64,000 bases of DNA from contig JFHB01000072.1 of assembly GCA_000729835.1 (NCBI GenBank), positions 62,001 through 126,000 of the forward strand, written 5' to 3'. Numbering within the stretch: the first letter of the stretch is position 1; every line of letters begins with the position of its first letter. The notes beneath the pieces are model-generated. The model was not told the DNA's origin, ran no database searches, and saw only the letters and a list, made by a program, of their open reading frames with translations. Below are positions 47,296 through 58,549 of the stretch, in pieces. This DNA is from Atkinsonella hypoxylon (Eukaryota > Ascomycota > Sordariomycetes > Hypocreales > Clavicipitaceae). A program made the position numbers and the translations under genes.

Positions 47296-48330
47296 CACGC
47301 AAAGGCGTCATGAGGTCGAGTCTGGGGAAAATAAAGCTTGGGGATAATGTAGATCATCGTGCCAACAACAAAACGGCATGTGTACAGCAAAGAAATATCC
47401 AGCAACGAAATTGTAGCAGATTCAAGTTCAAAGCGCCCCATAGATCTGGCATTTCTAAGACGTTACTCATGAGCAAGTGAAGGCCACAAGAATGATGGCC
47501 CTGCAAGCTCAACTTCGTGAAAGCAAAGCGATCAAGCAATGCAAAGCTCAAGCCCGCGAAAGACAGACGTGTCTTTAAACCGAGAGCCGGATATCCCGAA
47601 CCGTGAACAGTTTAGTTTGCGGACGTTGGGCATTCACTAGGTATTCAGCCATATATGTAGCCAGCAGCAACCTAGTCCTGTCAGCAGCTGATTGGCTAGG
47701 TACAGGCACGAGCAATCCAGCCCAGCTGCCTTAGGACTTGCTTACGTACGTTATGCAAGCAGCTTGCCATGTCGCTGTCGCTGTTGGCGGCTTCCACCGA
47801 AGTCGTCCTGGAGGACCTGGACCGCCCCTCCCTTGTTTTGCTGCCTCCGCGCAGATCGCCTCCCGCGTTCCCTTTCATTTCTCAGATCAGACCCAGACAG
47901 CACCAGCACCGGCACCGTCCTTCTCTCTCATCGTTTTCGTCTTCTCACTATCCTCAGATCTCTTCAAACGCAACCGCCTTGTCGCACCTGAAGAGTCACA
48001 ATTCGTCCCTTTGACTTCTCTTGTGATCGTCCTGGTTAAACTTGACACGATCTTTTCTGTTTCTTTTCTTGACCTTATCCACTTCTCGGTCAGCTCGACC
48101 TCACCTTACTATCCTTTCTAGACCACGGCGCAACGCTGAGTCGTTTGTGCCTCTTTATCAATTCCTTCCGTCCTTAGAGGGCCCAACTACAGTCGACAAC
48201 CCTCTTTTCCCCGGACGGCCATCACGGAAAGCTGTCGTCGCTTTCAATTAATCCTGAAAGAAAAAAAATAATAAATATCCGCTTTCCAAGCTCTTGCCTC
48301 GAGCGAAGCGAGTCTTCACCACCAACCACA
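47296..48330. other. Intergenic, about 1 kb, YRA1 promoter and leader
   Basis: Plus-strand frames up to 127 codons (47692-48121) lie in a C/T-rich leader and look random. A single CTAGGTA occurs near 47696. No other gene recognised. Confidence 0.55.
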
Positions 48331-50129
48331 ATGTCTAGCAAGCTCGATAAGCCTCTTGACGATATCGTCTCGGCCAAGCGCCAGTCTGCCCGTAACCGTC
48401 GCTCATCTCAGCGACGCTCTAGTGGCCTCAAGACTGCTGCCCCTGTAGGCGGCATTCAGAAGAATTCCAAGCCGGCTCGCGGCGCTGCAGCCAAACCAAA
48501 TCCCGCTAAAGCGACTGGCACCGGCGAGAGCAAAGTCATCGTCAGCAACCTGGTACGTTCTGATGCAGCAATATTTCGCTATTTTATTCCGGCCCTAACC
48601 AGTCCACAGCCCAAGGATGTCTCGGAGCAGCAGATTAAGGTATGTTTCCGTTGAAGGTTCCGCTCCTTCCGGGATTTGTTCGACGTTCTTTTCGTCGCCG
48701 CATACATCCTTCCTTACATTCCTCGACGTCCGCGCCATTTTGTAGCGCAGGGTCCTTGTGTTGTAACAATACAAGACTTTGAATGTCCCAGTCTCCTTTC
48801 ATGCTGCTTGAGAAACCTTTGAATACGGTAACTCGCGCTGGAAGTTGAGAGCAGTGTGTCACATTGCAATAATCTCGCAACATGCCTGGTCAGCATGGTC
48901 TGTGAAGCTGCGCGATGGCTTGAACAAAACTGCGACGTCATGTTCTTTGGCACGTTGACTGTGTGTTGGTCCGCCATACCGATCCTTGCGATGCGATTGT
49001 TGCCGACCTAGTTCGACGAAGCGAGCAGGGAGATGCCTCCATGCGCACAAGCAGTTTGATGAACAACTTGGAAGACGCCAATTCGCCATACGATGAAAGC
49101 GACATACTTTTGGAGCCGTGCATCTTGGCACTAGGATCCAACTTAGGCGATGCAAGAGAAGCTAGGTGAAATTTGAACGTCTTCCAAGCTAGTTCCTTCT
49201 CTCTGTGAGGCGACTGTGCTTGATCCTCCGGGCATGATTACCGGACATGTGAATCACTTTGCGCGAACAAATCTGGTTCTGGCGCTGACGACATGGCTCA
49301 TTGCTCTGCTCGCTTATCGATTCGTAAACCTCGCAAAAGGCACCCGAACACGACTGCTTCTTTCTCAGACCGGACAGAGATGGGATTGGATCCAGATTTA
49401 AGAATTGGACTTTCGACTGTCGATACACTGACACCACCACGCACTAGGAATACTTCGTCCAAGCTGTGGGACCGATCAAGCGAGTCGACCTCGTTTACGG
49501 CCCTAACTCGGTCAGCCGAGGCATCGCCAACGTTACTTTCCACAAGGCTGATGGCGCCAGCAAGGCTTTCCAGAAGCTGAACGGTCTTCTCGTGGATAAC
49601 CGACCAATCAAGGTTAGCAGCAAAAAGTCGATGACAATTTCCACCAGTGTTTTAACGTACTGTGCAGATTGAGATTGTCGTCGGAGCAGCCCAGGCCGAC
49701 AAGGTTATGCCTCCTGTAAAGACGCTAGCCGAGAGAACCGCGTAAGTTGTGCCGTTTTCTTCCTGACGTTGACAATGTAATACTTTTCCCACTAACACTT
49801 GCAAAATCGAAACTGTAGTCAACCCAAGCCACAACCCAAATCCGCTGCTTCTGGCAAAGGTGCTGCGGGCGGTGTTGGCAAAGCTGGAAACGCCGCCAAG
49901 GGCGCTACCAACAAGAAACGCCGAGGCCGCAATGCCCGCCCTGCTAAGAAAACCGCCGATGAACTCGACTCAGACATGGCAAACTACTTCTCTGGGGGTG
50001 CCGATGGTGCCAACAATGCTTCTGCTGCACCAGCCGCCACCACCACTGGTGATGCTCCTATGGAGGATGAGATTATGGTGAGTGACAACTACAGCCTTGA
50101 ATCATGAATCATGTATTAACTATAAGTAA
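48331..50129 (+). CDS. YRA1: RRM mRNA-export adaptor Yra1/ALY/REF (Mlo3-like)
   Basis: Exons 48331-48552, 48610-48639, 49448-49612, 49668-49741 and 49819-50077, then stop TAA at 50127-50129; 250 residues. Basic N-box: LDKPLDDIVSAKR. The RRM is split over exons 1 to 4: KVIVSNLPKDVSEQQIK, EYFVQAVGPIKRVDLVYG, SRGIANVTFHKADGASKAF and LNGLLVDNRPIKIEIV. A Lys/Arg/Gly-rich region and ELDSDMANYF (C-box) follow. Yra1/REF joins the nuclear mRNP to Mex67 and TREX for export. Intron 48640-49447 is 808 bases, against 49-77 for the others. The last intron (50078-50126, GTGAGT to TTAACTATAAG) ends the protein in MEDEIM; unspliced reading instead adds nine residues, stopping at 50107. Confidence 0.93.
48640..49447 (+). 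other. Unusually long (808 base) intron of YRA1
   Basis: GTATGT donor, CTGAC branch near 49428, ACTAG acceptor. It splits the RRM. Frames inside it (48859-49155 minus, 48963-49169 plus) have no recognisable features. In budding yeast YRA1 also has one large intron used for autoregulation; the resemblance here is only in gene and length. Confidence 0.8.
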
Positions 50130-50682
50130 AGTAATTGTATTACTACATTGAGGAAAGACAAGATTTGGAATTCGACGCTCAGTTTACCCAAGTAATACCC
50201 AATAAAACATAAAAAAACCCGATTTAGTCCTATTTGGTCGGATCCATTCACAGTGAGGCACTGTTTGTTATTTTTATTTAGAATCCCCAAGCACTGAAAG
50301 ATTGGGAATATTGTATTCAGCGGGCTAGTTGGCCATGATTGAACTTTAACCCAACCCTGTCCTCTGGCCTAACGGGCGAGCGGACTCGGAGCGACACCCC
50401 GAGGGGGGAGGGGAAAAGAGTAGGCGCATGCATTTTAATATATACACACACAAGCATAGCAAGTCACCCACTGGCCGAGGAACCGAGTGAGTCTCGCGAG
50501 ATGTGTGTTGCATGTTGATGTCGCACGCAGAGCCTGAAGGTGTTGTTTGACGCGCGTTTTCGTGGAAATGGTCCACGACCATGACTTGTGATTTGGGGTG
50601 AAGAGTAATTATTATGTTGCCTGATGTTGCGCAAAACAGACGATGGTTCATGTTGTCTCCGGTATTGCAGTTGAGCAGCCAT
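50130..50682. other. Intergenic, 550 bases, YRA1 3' flank
   Basis: AT-rich close to YRA1, then no features. Nothing recognised. Confidence 0.65.
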
Positions 50683-50952
50683 CTAGTTGACGGTGTACCC
50701 GCCGGGCATAGAGGCCGTCGCAGAAAGTCGAGACAAGCGCCCGGCCTCAAACTTCCTCTCGGCCGCAGCCCTCGCCCTCGCCCTGGCCCTGGCCCTGGCC
50801 CTCGCAAGCGCCAGCTCCCTCGTCAGCTGCTCTATCGAAGGGGGCGCAAAGTACGGCTCATCAGCCGGCCAGGCGGTAATAAAGGCCCCCTCGCGCGCCG
50901 CCCTCGCGGCCTCGAGAGAAGAGTACATGGTCGAAGGCGAAGCAAGCGGCAT
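50683..50952 (-). CDS. Small hypothetical protein with Arg-Ala repeat
   Basis: I do not recognise it. The 89-residue frame reads MPLASPSTMYSSLEAARAA, then EGAFITAWPADEPYFAPPSIEQLTREL (shown here as separate pieces: a helical start, an aromatic/acidic middle and a helix), a long (Ala-Arg)7 stretch and a basic end. The middle looks like real protein sequence, but the Ala-Arg part comes from a (CTGGCC/CTCGCC)n microsatellite. Another ATG (51054) starts a short frame MDATETLANVYPDLV; a donor GTCAAA there and an AAAAAG acceptor beside a poly-A run could splice it to this exon, which would extend the N-terminus. Weak call. Confidence 0.35.
   Translation of the reverse strand: MPLASPSTMYSSLEAARAAREGAFITAWPADEPYFAPPSIEQLTRELALARARARARARARAAAERKFEAGRLSRLSATASMPGGYTVN
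50761..50802. repeat. (CTGGCC/CTCGCC)n microsatellite
   Basis: About seven hexamer units; it encodes Ala-Arg on the minus strand and Ala-Leu on the plus strand. Confidence 0.9.
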
Positions 50953-51661
50953 GACCTTTTTTTTTTTTTTTTAAAAAAAAGCGTAAGGGTGGCCAACTTT
51001 ATAAATCTTTGACGAGATCCGGGTACACGTTGGCGAGAGTTTCGGTGGCGTCCATTTCCTTTCATTTCCGGTTTTAACGAAGCTGTCCTTTTTTGGTATT
51101 TTGTATTTTTACTTTTTCGCTCGACAAGACGCTAGTTTCACAGACTCAGATTGAGAGAGGTGAGTGGTTTACGGTTGCAAGATTGACGGGCTTTGTGTTA
51201 CTGGAGTGTCATGGCGAGCAAACTTTGTCTTGGGGGCTCGATGGTGCTCGGGCTGGGATATTGGTGGATTGGTGATGGGGCTCGGGAAGCAGATTTGTCA
51301 TTGTGTTTCTTCTGGCGTGGGTTTGATCGTTGCACTTTTTTATTTATTTACAAGAGGGAGATGTGCTTGCAGGAAGTCATTTGCTTCGTTATCATGGATG
51401 GATGGACGCATGGCAGGATACAGTCACATACATGGTCAAGGGCTCGAGATACAACAGATGGGAGGGTGGATAGCACGGCATTTGGTTATAGAGTCCATTT
51501 GGCAATAACATGGGGCCGTCTCTTGATCACTATTGTACGCAGTACTTTAGTTGGTCATCATTGCCGACACGCTACCACAAATTTGCCTCGGGTAACCCAA
51601 CCACCACCCGTATAAAAAAAAAAGCTCATCAATTTTTTGTAACACCAACTCCGCTGTCTCT
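50953..51661. other. Intergenic, 709 bases, SBA1 3' flank
   Basis: Contains a poly-T/poly-A hairpin-like run (50957-50980). Plus-strand frames (51093-51615) are open but lack features. Confidence 0.5.
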
Positions 51662-52668
51662 TTACGTCTTCTTGGCAGCCTCCTCACCCTCCAATGCAGG
51701 CATGTCTGCATCATCCTCGTCGCCGCTGTCGTCGCCCTCGCCTTCCTCCCCATCCATAGAGCCCAGGTCAGGCATGCCATCGGCGCCACCCAGCTTGGAG
51801 AAGTCAATGCCGCCAAAGTCGCCTAGGGATACATCAAGTTAGCGATTATCTTTTTTGCATCATAGCACAGAATAATACTGTTTCGTCGCCTCTGCAGAAC
51901 AGAAAAAGCTGACAAAGGAAGGAGACTCAAGCAAGTGTTTGTGATGACGACGTACCGCCCATGCCTGGCATGCCACCTGCACTAATTAGTGTTTTGCTCA
52001 ACGCCATTGTAGCCACAGCTGAAATGTAGTGATAAATCAGCTAGTCAGGAAAGAAGGCGACTTACCCATGCCACCAAACTGCGAGAAGTCGTCCTCAGGA
52101 GCCTCGTTCTGCTCATCCTCGTCAACCCACTTGTCAAAGTCTGTCTTGAGGAAATGGAGCTTCTTGGAGTCCTTGAGAAGGCGCGGCCAGTACTCCTCCT
52201 TGAGCTCCTTCTTCTGAATCTTCATCTCGATGTTCTTGGCGGTGTGGTTGATCTTGGACTCCGCGGGGTCGATCTCGGCAAAGAATTCCAACTCTACGTG
52301 GTACTTGCGTTTCAGGGTGTCAGAGACACCAGTGAAATTCAAGCTAGTTGGCTTGAGGTCGAGCTGAAGACCATCCTTGGGGACATCAGGAACGTTGATG
52401 GTCAGGTAAATGAAGTTCTTGGCGGCATCGGTGGCGGATGAACGCTGAGCCCAGAGAACTTTTTGTGCGGAAGGCTATCAGTAAAAGGGCAACCTATAAC
52501 AAACATATTGGAAAGTGAAGGGCTTGCCGCTAGTTCTGGGTGAGACAGCATCTCGAGACAGACGTCGAGATGCATCCGAGATTCTTTTTCATAAAGTATA
52601 CCGGGACAGCGGCCAGCGAGTGGGTGAGAATGGTAGTACAAACCTTCGGGGAAAGCAACCTCGGCCAT
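51662..52668 (-). CDS. SBA1: Hsp90 co-chaperone p23 (Sba1/Wos2)
   Basis: Exons 52668-52644, 52458-52066, 51976-51956 and 51822-51662 encode 199 residues. The CS domain is complete: VLWAQRSSATDAAKNFIYLTI, LDLKPTSLNFTGVSD, YHVELEFFAEIDPAESK and the conserved WPRLLKDSKKLHFLKTDFDKWVDEDEQ segment. The tail is Gly/Met- and acid-rich (FGGMGGMPGMGGDFGG, then GDDSGDEDDADMPALEG). p23 binds closed, ATP-bound Hsp90 and slows its ATPase; cytosol and nucleus. Introns are 185, 89 and 133 bases. The first exon codes only MAEVAFPE. In the second intron a nearer acceptor (TTTCAG, exon start 52018) also keeps frame and would add 14 residues; the far acceptor gives the typical tail. Confidence 0.95.
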
Positions 52669-54078
52669 GTTTCCTGGAGTTCAAGGCGATGGATGTGAAA
52701 GGAAATGAAAGCGGGGTGTTGACGGACAAGACAGATGTTGGCAAGCTGTGAATTGTGACAGTTGCAAGGTCAGTTGAGAGGCAACAAACAGATGCAGACT
52801 GTAGAGAGCTTGAGGTAAGTAAGAAGGGGAAACAAAGTAGCGAGGAGCGAGAGCGTCTGCGTGTTGTAAAGACAGCACGAGTACGGGAGAGCACGAAAGG
52901 CACGAAACAAAAAAAGCGAAGTCAAGGCAGAGTGGGGAGAGAGATGAGACGGGCGTAGAAATGGAAGCTTGGAGCTGGAAGGGTCTTGGTCGAGTGCCGT
53001 CAGGTCATTACTCACCAGACGGCATAAAAAATAAACGAGGCTGCGTGGCAATGGCAGTGCGAGTAGCGGCGGGATTGGTGGGATTGGCGGCAACGGCTCC
53101 AGTCACCAACGCTACCTCCTAGCATGTACGTAGAAAGCTTCAGAAAGATGCCGAAGGGTCGAGAGCATCAAGGACAAGCAGAGAGCTCCATCCGTCCAGT
53201 GGGCGGGGGGGGGGGGTGATAATACGCCAGGCCTCTTAAGCAGCTGCCTGGGTACCTACCTAGGTACCTAAGGCACTGCCACACAGCCAAGGCTCGTGTC
53301 CCCGACACGGAAGCAGCTCTGCACAACAGGCAGCACTGGGCTCGACTACAAGGTTGGGTACCTGCTTGGGTTAGGCTATTAGAAGGCCTGGTAGCTTGTC
53401 TTCCAGTGCCTTCTTGCGGCGACATGAATCCAGCCAGCCATGCACGTCCAGATGGACCAAAAAAAAAGTGACTGCAGCTTTGTGACCTCTGTGCCATGTA
53501 GGTACCTGGCTAAAATGCACGAGTATCGCATCAACACCCGATGCCGGCTGTCGGCATCGACCAGCCTCGACCAGCCTCAAGTCCAAGCTCGTCAATGACC
53601 CCGATGCTCGACAATTGCAGGTTCACAGCAGTGTCCGTGTCCGAAGAGTATCGGCAATCCTGTCTGACTGGTCACTCACCTACTTATCTAGGTAGTTGGT
53701 CTTCTTTCGGATATTTGTGCATATCATGGCACTGCATAAAATGAAAAAAAAAAAAAAAAAAAAAAAAAAAACCCTGGCCCAAAAAAGCGGCCGGGTGGAG
53801 GCAGGCGCCAGCTCCTCGACCCCGCAGTCGGTGCCTTGTCTCACAAGTTCGCCAGCTCAAGACGGAACCGAAATGACCAACCGCCAGACAAACACCACCC
53901 ACCGGTGGTCAAACGACACCGCCGCCTGTCGTCTCGACATGCTTCAACTTCATCGACCGCTCCGCCTGGAATGAGCCCCGTCGTTCGCTCGCGCATCACC
54001 ATCTGCCCGAGGCGCACCGACATAATCCCCCTTCACAGCATCATCGAGCACACACATGTTTGCCCACCACCATCCATA
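52669..54078. other. Divergent intergenic region, 1.4 kb
   Basis: Between SBA1 (-) and VPS24 (+). It has a poly-G run (53207-53217), a CCTAGGTACC motif (53251-53273) and a 29-base poly-A run (53742-53770). Open frames around these are not convincing. Confidence 0.55.
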
Positions 54079-54872
54079 ATGGAAACCCTGAAAGCCATCT
54101 TCGTGAAACCTGACCCCAAAGCGCAGGTTCGTGATAATAAAATACTACTTGCTCCGCGCAACCAAGGTCCACCATCGCTTTCCAACTCTGCAAGCACATC
54201 ACATAGCTAATCAGCCCGTTCCAATCTCTCCAGATGCAGAAATGCAACGCCGTCATCCGTCAAAACATCCGCAAAATAGACCGCGACATCACCGCCAACA
54301 AGCAGTCCGAGTCCAAAATCAAGCTGTACATAATCCAAGCCGACAAGCGCGGTCAAAAAGATCCCTCGCGCGCCAAGCAAGCCCAAAAGGAGGTCCGCGA
54401 CTTCGCCCGGGAACTAGTCCGCCACCGGCGCGCCTCCGCCCGTCTCATCACCTCCAAAGCGCAGCTGAACTCGGTCCAGATGCAGGTCAATGAGGCCTTT
54501 GCAGTACGCAAGATCGAGGGCTCCATACGCTCCAGCGCAGGAATCATGAAGGACTTGAACTCGCTCATTCGGTTGCCCGAATATGCTGGTACCATGAGAC
54601 AACTGAGTACCGAGTTGATGAAGGCGGGTATCATCGAGGAGATGGTGGACGAGGTGCTGCCCGAGGACGGCGACATGCTTCTGGAGGGTGACGAGGCCGA
54701 GGGTGAGGTTGACAAGGTGCTTGGTGAGATTCTGAAGACGAAGAAGGAGCCTTCGCTGCCTGCGGCGCCGGTGCCGGAGCCCGAGAAGTTTGTTGCTGCC
54801 GAGGGAGAGGAGGAGGATGCGGAGGCTATGATGGATCAGATGAGGAATCGGTTGGATGCGCTGAGGAGCTAG
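54079..54872 (+). CDS. VPS24: ESCRT-III subunit Vps24 (CHMP3)
   Basis: Exons 54079-54126 and 54234-54872 encode 228 residues; the 107-base intron has a GTTCGT donor, a GCTAAT branch and a CTCCAG acceptor. The Snf7 core is recognisable: NAVIRQNIRKIDRDITANK, the basic helix 2 with RHRRASARLITSKAQLNSV, MRQLSTELMKAGIIEEMVDEV, then acidic helix 5 and a C-terminal MIT-interacting motif (MMDQMRNRLDALRS). Vps24 with Vps2 caps and remodels Snf7 filaments, recruiting Vps4 for endosomal sorting and abscission. The N-terminus is short (METLKAIF), giving the amphipathic anchor helix. Length and motif order match the family. Strong call. Confidence 0.95.
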
Positions 54873-57190
54873 AAGGTTGGTCTGTCATGGAGACTTTGTG
54901 TATTTGCTTGATTCACGCGTAGACATTGGTGTTTGGGCGTTTTGGCATATAAATGCTTGTTTTCAGTTCGGCATTGATAGTGATAGAATTCAGCACATGT
55001 GGGGTTGATGCAAACTTGATCGGGTTTGCTTTTTTTTTCTTTCCTTTTTTTTTTTTTCGGGCGTCTCACTGTTATCACCACACGAGTCCAGACAGCTGGC
55101 TGTATTTTGTCTGCACCACCCACCGGAATTCCGCTCGCAGGGAATTGATACCCAATTCGGGATTTTGAAGGCGATCCCAGCCGTCCGTTCCTGTTGGCGT
55201 AGCAAGAAGGATGAGACGCTCAAGTACAGCCAACAAGCTTGATCCGCACTGTAATGTATTCGTTCGCCGGGCGGACACCATCCTGAGAACTGCGGACTCC
55301 CAGGCTCCCCGGACAAAGGAAGTTGCTTTGTTCCGCAATGAGATGCAAAAGCATCCACCATCTCCCTGCCCTTGAACTAGAAAACAAGACACGACATAAT
55401 CACCAAGACCGTTCCGTACATTATAGTTTGAAAATCTTCTTTTGCCCGTGCCATCTACTCCTCCACCTCCATAAAGAAAAAAAAAAAAAAGAGTCCACAC
55501 CACTTTTATATCAACAGGCCATCACTCCGTCGACATTACATGTAGAGCGGGAAGGCTTTCCGGCTTTAGCTGGCGTCTCTTCATTATGCGAGGAGTATGC
55601 GCCGCTGGAATCTCGAATACGTTTCCTCCGTACAAGGGAAGCTGTTGGCGAATGTAGAACCCTCGACATGGGTTGGCTCCTACTCCTAGTTGCGTTACTC
55701 CTCAAGAAAATGGATCCAAGGCAGGATCCAGAATGCAGTAATATAGATGCGATCGAACATCTGGTGTGGGAACAGCAATCGAGAAGAAGGAAGTTATTGA
55801 GTAAATAGATCAGATTTTTTGTTTTCAAGACAATACTGAAGAATACTGAACATCCTTTATTAGCGATTGAATGCCAATTCCTCTATCTTCATGTTTCCTA
55901 ATGTATACTTCCGTCAAGCGAGAACTGATGACTTAGCCGCGACTGCACTGCTTTAAGCGAAGTATCCGCGTGTAGATTCTCAAAATGAGACGACATCTCG
56001 GAAAGAACAAAGCGCGTTTCCACTTCGTCCCTGTTGCACCGACAGATCCAAATCCACCTCACCCATCATCGCGCAGCGTTCAACAATGAGGCACGACATT
56101 CCCGACAACAGTATTCTGTTAAGAATGCGTTCTATTTGTGTTCATGTTTTCTTCTGCCAAATCCATCTCAAGCACACAAAACGTGCTATTGCCACGACAT
56201 GCCGCTCAAGTTTCTTATAACCCCGAACGCATGCTTTTCTAAGAGGTTTAACTATAGTGGAGCAGGTATTTCTTCGAAAATATAGTCACGCGCGGTTTGA
56301 AAGATTCCCGAGCATGCGCAATGCGATCATTTCCAAAGTCGTGCAGAAACGTTACGCAATCCCAGGCTAGTCTTGCCCTCGGCCTCTAAACTCGAGGCTC
56401 GGTAGCACATGGAGGGGACGGGACAGAGACACCTCGCACTGAAGGTTTGACTCCATGGCCAGCATAACCATGAGACGATGGACGGTTCGTGTTGACCCCC
56501 ATACTCTCGGTTACATCTCGACTTGTTTCTTGCCGGGGGTTTCGGAGGAAGGCTGAGCTAGCACAAAACAGTTCCCTTCGTATAGGATTAGCAACAGCTC
56601 GTCGCTGATGAACTTGCAGGTCGTCAAGAGGCCTATAAAATCCGCAGGAGGAGCCTTGTCCGGATCATAGTCATTTTTTGTAAGTGAAGCGGAGTATTGC
56701 CCTCGGACCAGGCTTCGACAAGGGTAGAGCCTTTTAGGGTGCCGAACGCGTCTGGTTCGCAAAACAGCCCGACTGAATCTAATGAAAAGGAAGTGATTTT
56801 TTTTATAAAAAAAAACCAACTTGTTAAATCTTATGAATAGAAAGCTCCGGGGCAAGCTTCAAGAGGGGATATGCCATGCCAGGATTCGCGTCACTTGGCG
56901 GCTGCACGGTGAGCAAGTTGAGTCGTGAGGGTAACGGGGTACTTATTTGCAAATTCAGAGATGGCACGAATGCTTGGGCTCCCTTTACTTGAACTGTGCA
57001 AATCGTATGTGTAGCACGAGAAGGGTTATTTGCAGCATCTGATCACAAGTTGAAAGATCTGTTCGTATATTGAACAGACACCAGTGCACGGAAGCCAGCT
57101 GAATGTGATATCCAAGGAACTGCAGATGAAAGAACATAATAAGCGAACCGCGAGCAGCCAGCCCAGCTTGCGACCACATGAAATTGTAGC
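54873..57190. other. Intergenic, 2.3 kb, one weak gene remnant
   Basis: VPS24 and PRS are convergent, so both 3' ends lie here. A 161-codon plus frame (55323-55808) is open, but only its last third looks at all protein-like and I could not support it. A minus-strand fragment at 56511-56855 is listed separately. A/T runs are common near 55030-55055 and 55475. Confidence 0.5.
56511..56855 (-). pseudogene. Possible fragment of a fungal 2EXR/DUF-type F-box-like gene
   Basis: The C-terminal half reads FIGLLTTCKFISDELLLILY, reminiscent of the LLLTCRQIYxEALxxLYGxNxF core of fungal 2EXR/DUF7730-like proteins. Just upstream (about 56858-56876) a short frame MAYPLLKLAPELSIHKI looks like the LPxELRxxIY start of the same family, ended by a stop. 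No intact gene can be built: the two pieces are in broken register with an intervening AT-rich run. It could be a decayed member or chance resemblance. Low confidence. Confidence 0.22.
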
Positions 57191-58549
57191 TTAATCATAC
57201 TGAAAAAGCCTGCTTATTGATTCACCGTGGTGTACACGACGAATGGCTTCAGCAAAGATGGGCGAAACATCCAAGACATCCAACTTGGGACACAGCCGAC
57301 AATGTTCATCTTGTGGGACTGAATTGGTCACAATAATCTTGTCGATCGCGGAGGCGTTGAGTCGCGAGATGGCATCGCCGCTGAAAACGCCATGAGTGAG
57401 TAATGCGTATACCTTGGTGGCGCCCTCCTTCTTGAGGAGCTTTGCTGCACGTGTAATGGTATTTGCCGTGTCACCCAAATCGTCGACCAAAATACAAACC
57501 CGGTTCGCAATATCGCCGACAAGCATCATGCTGGCGTTTCGCTGTTCGGTGAACTTGATGGGACGACGTTCCTGAGGCGGGGGTAAGTAGAGAACACGCG
57601 GGGCACGCTAACAGGTGTGTGTTACCTTGTGAATAAGAGCGAAGTCCATCTTGAGGCTGTCAGCAATCGCTGTGGCTCGCTTGGCACCGCCAGCGTCGGG
57701 CGACACAATTACAGCTTCCCGAAAACCCGGGATGTGTTTCTGGATATAGTTCTGGATAAGCGGTTTGCCGTAAAGATTATCAACTGGAATATCGAAGAAA
57801 CCCTGGTATTGAGGGTCGTGTAGGTCCATGGTGATGATATGATCGGCACCAGCGCAAGTCAGCAGATCAGCCACAAGCGTACCGGCCTGAGCAACCCATT
57901 GCTTATAGCCTGGTTTGGCTTGAAAGGTAGCAGCGACTGAGCTGGGATTTTCATAATCGTGGGTTGTGAAGCTTCGTTGAGAGGTGACGGAGCCCTCGGC
58001 AACATGACTTCGGCCATTTGACCCAACACTGGACAGAGTATCTGACCTCTTAGCAGAGTACTCCTGGCCATTATTTTCTGAAATCGTGGCCTTTTGGAGC
58101 TTTTCGGCGAGACTGTGGGCGCCATTGTTCAAGCCGTGGCTGCGAGGGCCACCAGGACGAGGCGTGGCCGGCACGCTCTCAAAGGTATAGTCTTTTCGAG
58201 TAGATTCTGAGTACTTAGACAGGGGTGCCCCGGCCTTGTTATAGGGCCAATCAGGCTGCCTTGAGTATGGAAACAGAGGAATGACGGCAGTAACTCGCTT
58301 GGCCGAGCCTGTCTTGCAGGCGGATATCATGATGCACAGGTCGATGAGGTTGTCGTTGACATGGCCGGAGCCAGATTGAAGGATGAATACATCCTTGCCA
58401 CGTACTGAATCTTTGATTTCGCAGCGGCTCTCTCCGCCCGAGAATTTGGTCAGGATGCGGTCGCAGGAAGGAATGCCGAGGATGTTGCAGACATTTTCCG
58501 TCAGCTGCGGATGCGAGTTACCGCCAAGCAGCACAATGTTTCGGACCAT
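57191..58549 (-). CDS. Ribose-phosphate pyrophosphokinase (PRPP synthetase) with a non-homologous insert
   Basis: Exons 58549-57626 and 57571-57191 encode 434 residues; typical PRPP synthetases have about 320. Family motifs: VLLGGNSHPQLTENV, KFSGGESRCEIKDSVRG, AVIPLFPYSRQPD, the metal site MDLHDPQYQGFF, the flexible/PRPP-binding region IVSPDAGGAKRAT and RVCILVDDLGDTANT. It makes PRPP from ATP and ribose 5-phosphate in the cytosol. About 110 extra Ser/Asn/Arg-rich residues (roughly 102-213, from WPYNKAGAPL to VAATFQAKPG) are inserted between the first ATP-binding part and the DLHD motif, as in yeast Prs1/Prs5 non-homologous regions. So this is a Prs1/Prs5-type subunit rather than Prs2-4. The 54-base intron has GTAACA and CCTCAG signals. 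ATG at 58549 fits the family N-terminus. Confidence 0.95.

Noticed and set aside
48963..49169. Frame within the YRA1 intron containing LGSNLGD, like the HPPK signature
   Set aside because: The rest of the frame has no similarity to folate enzymes; a seven-residue match is chance.
53742..53770. 29-base poly-A run, considered as a retroposon tail
   Set aside because: No coding remnant, target-site duplication or LINE-like sequence adjoins it.
55323..55808. 161-codon plus-strand frame
   Set aside because: It includes Lys-repeat and A-run artefacts, and only the last third looks protein-like; no family recognised.
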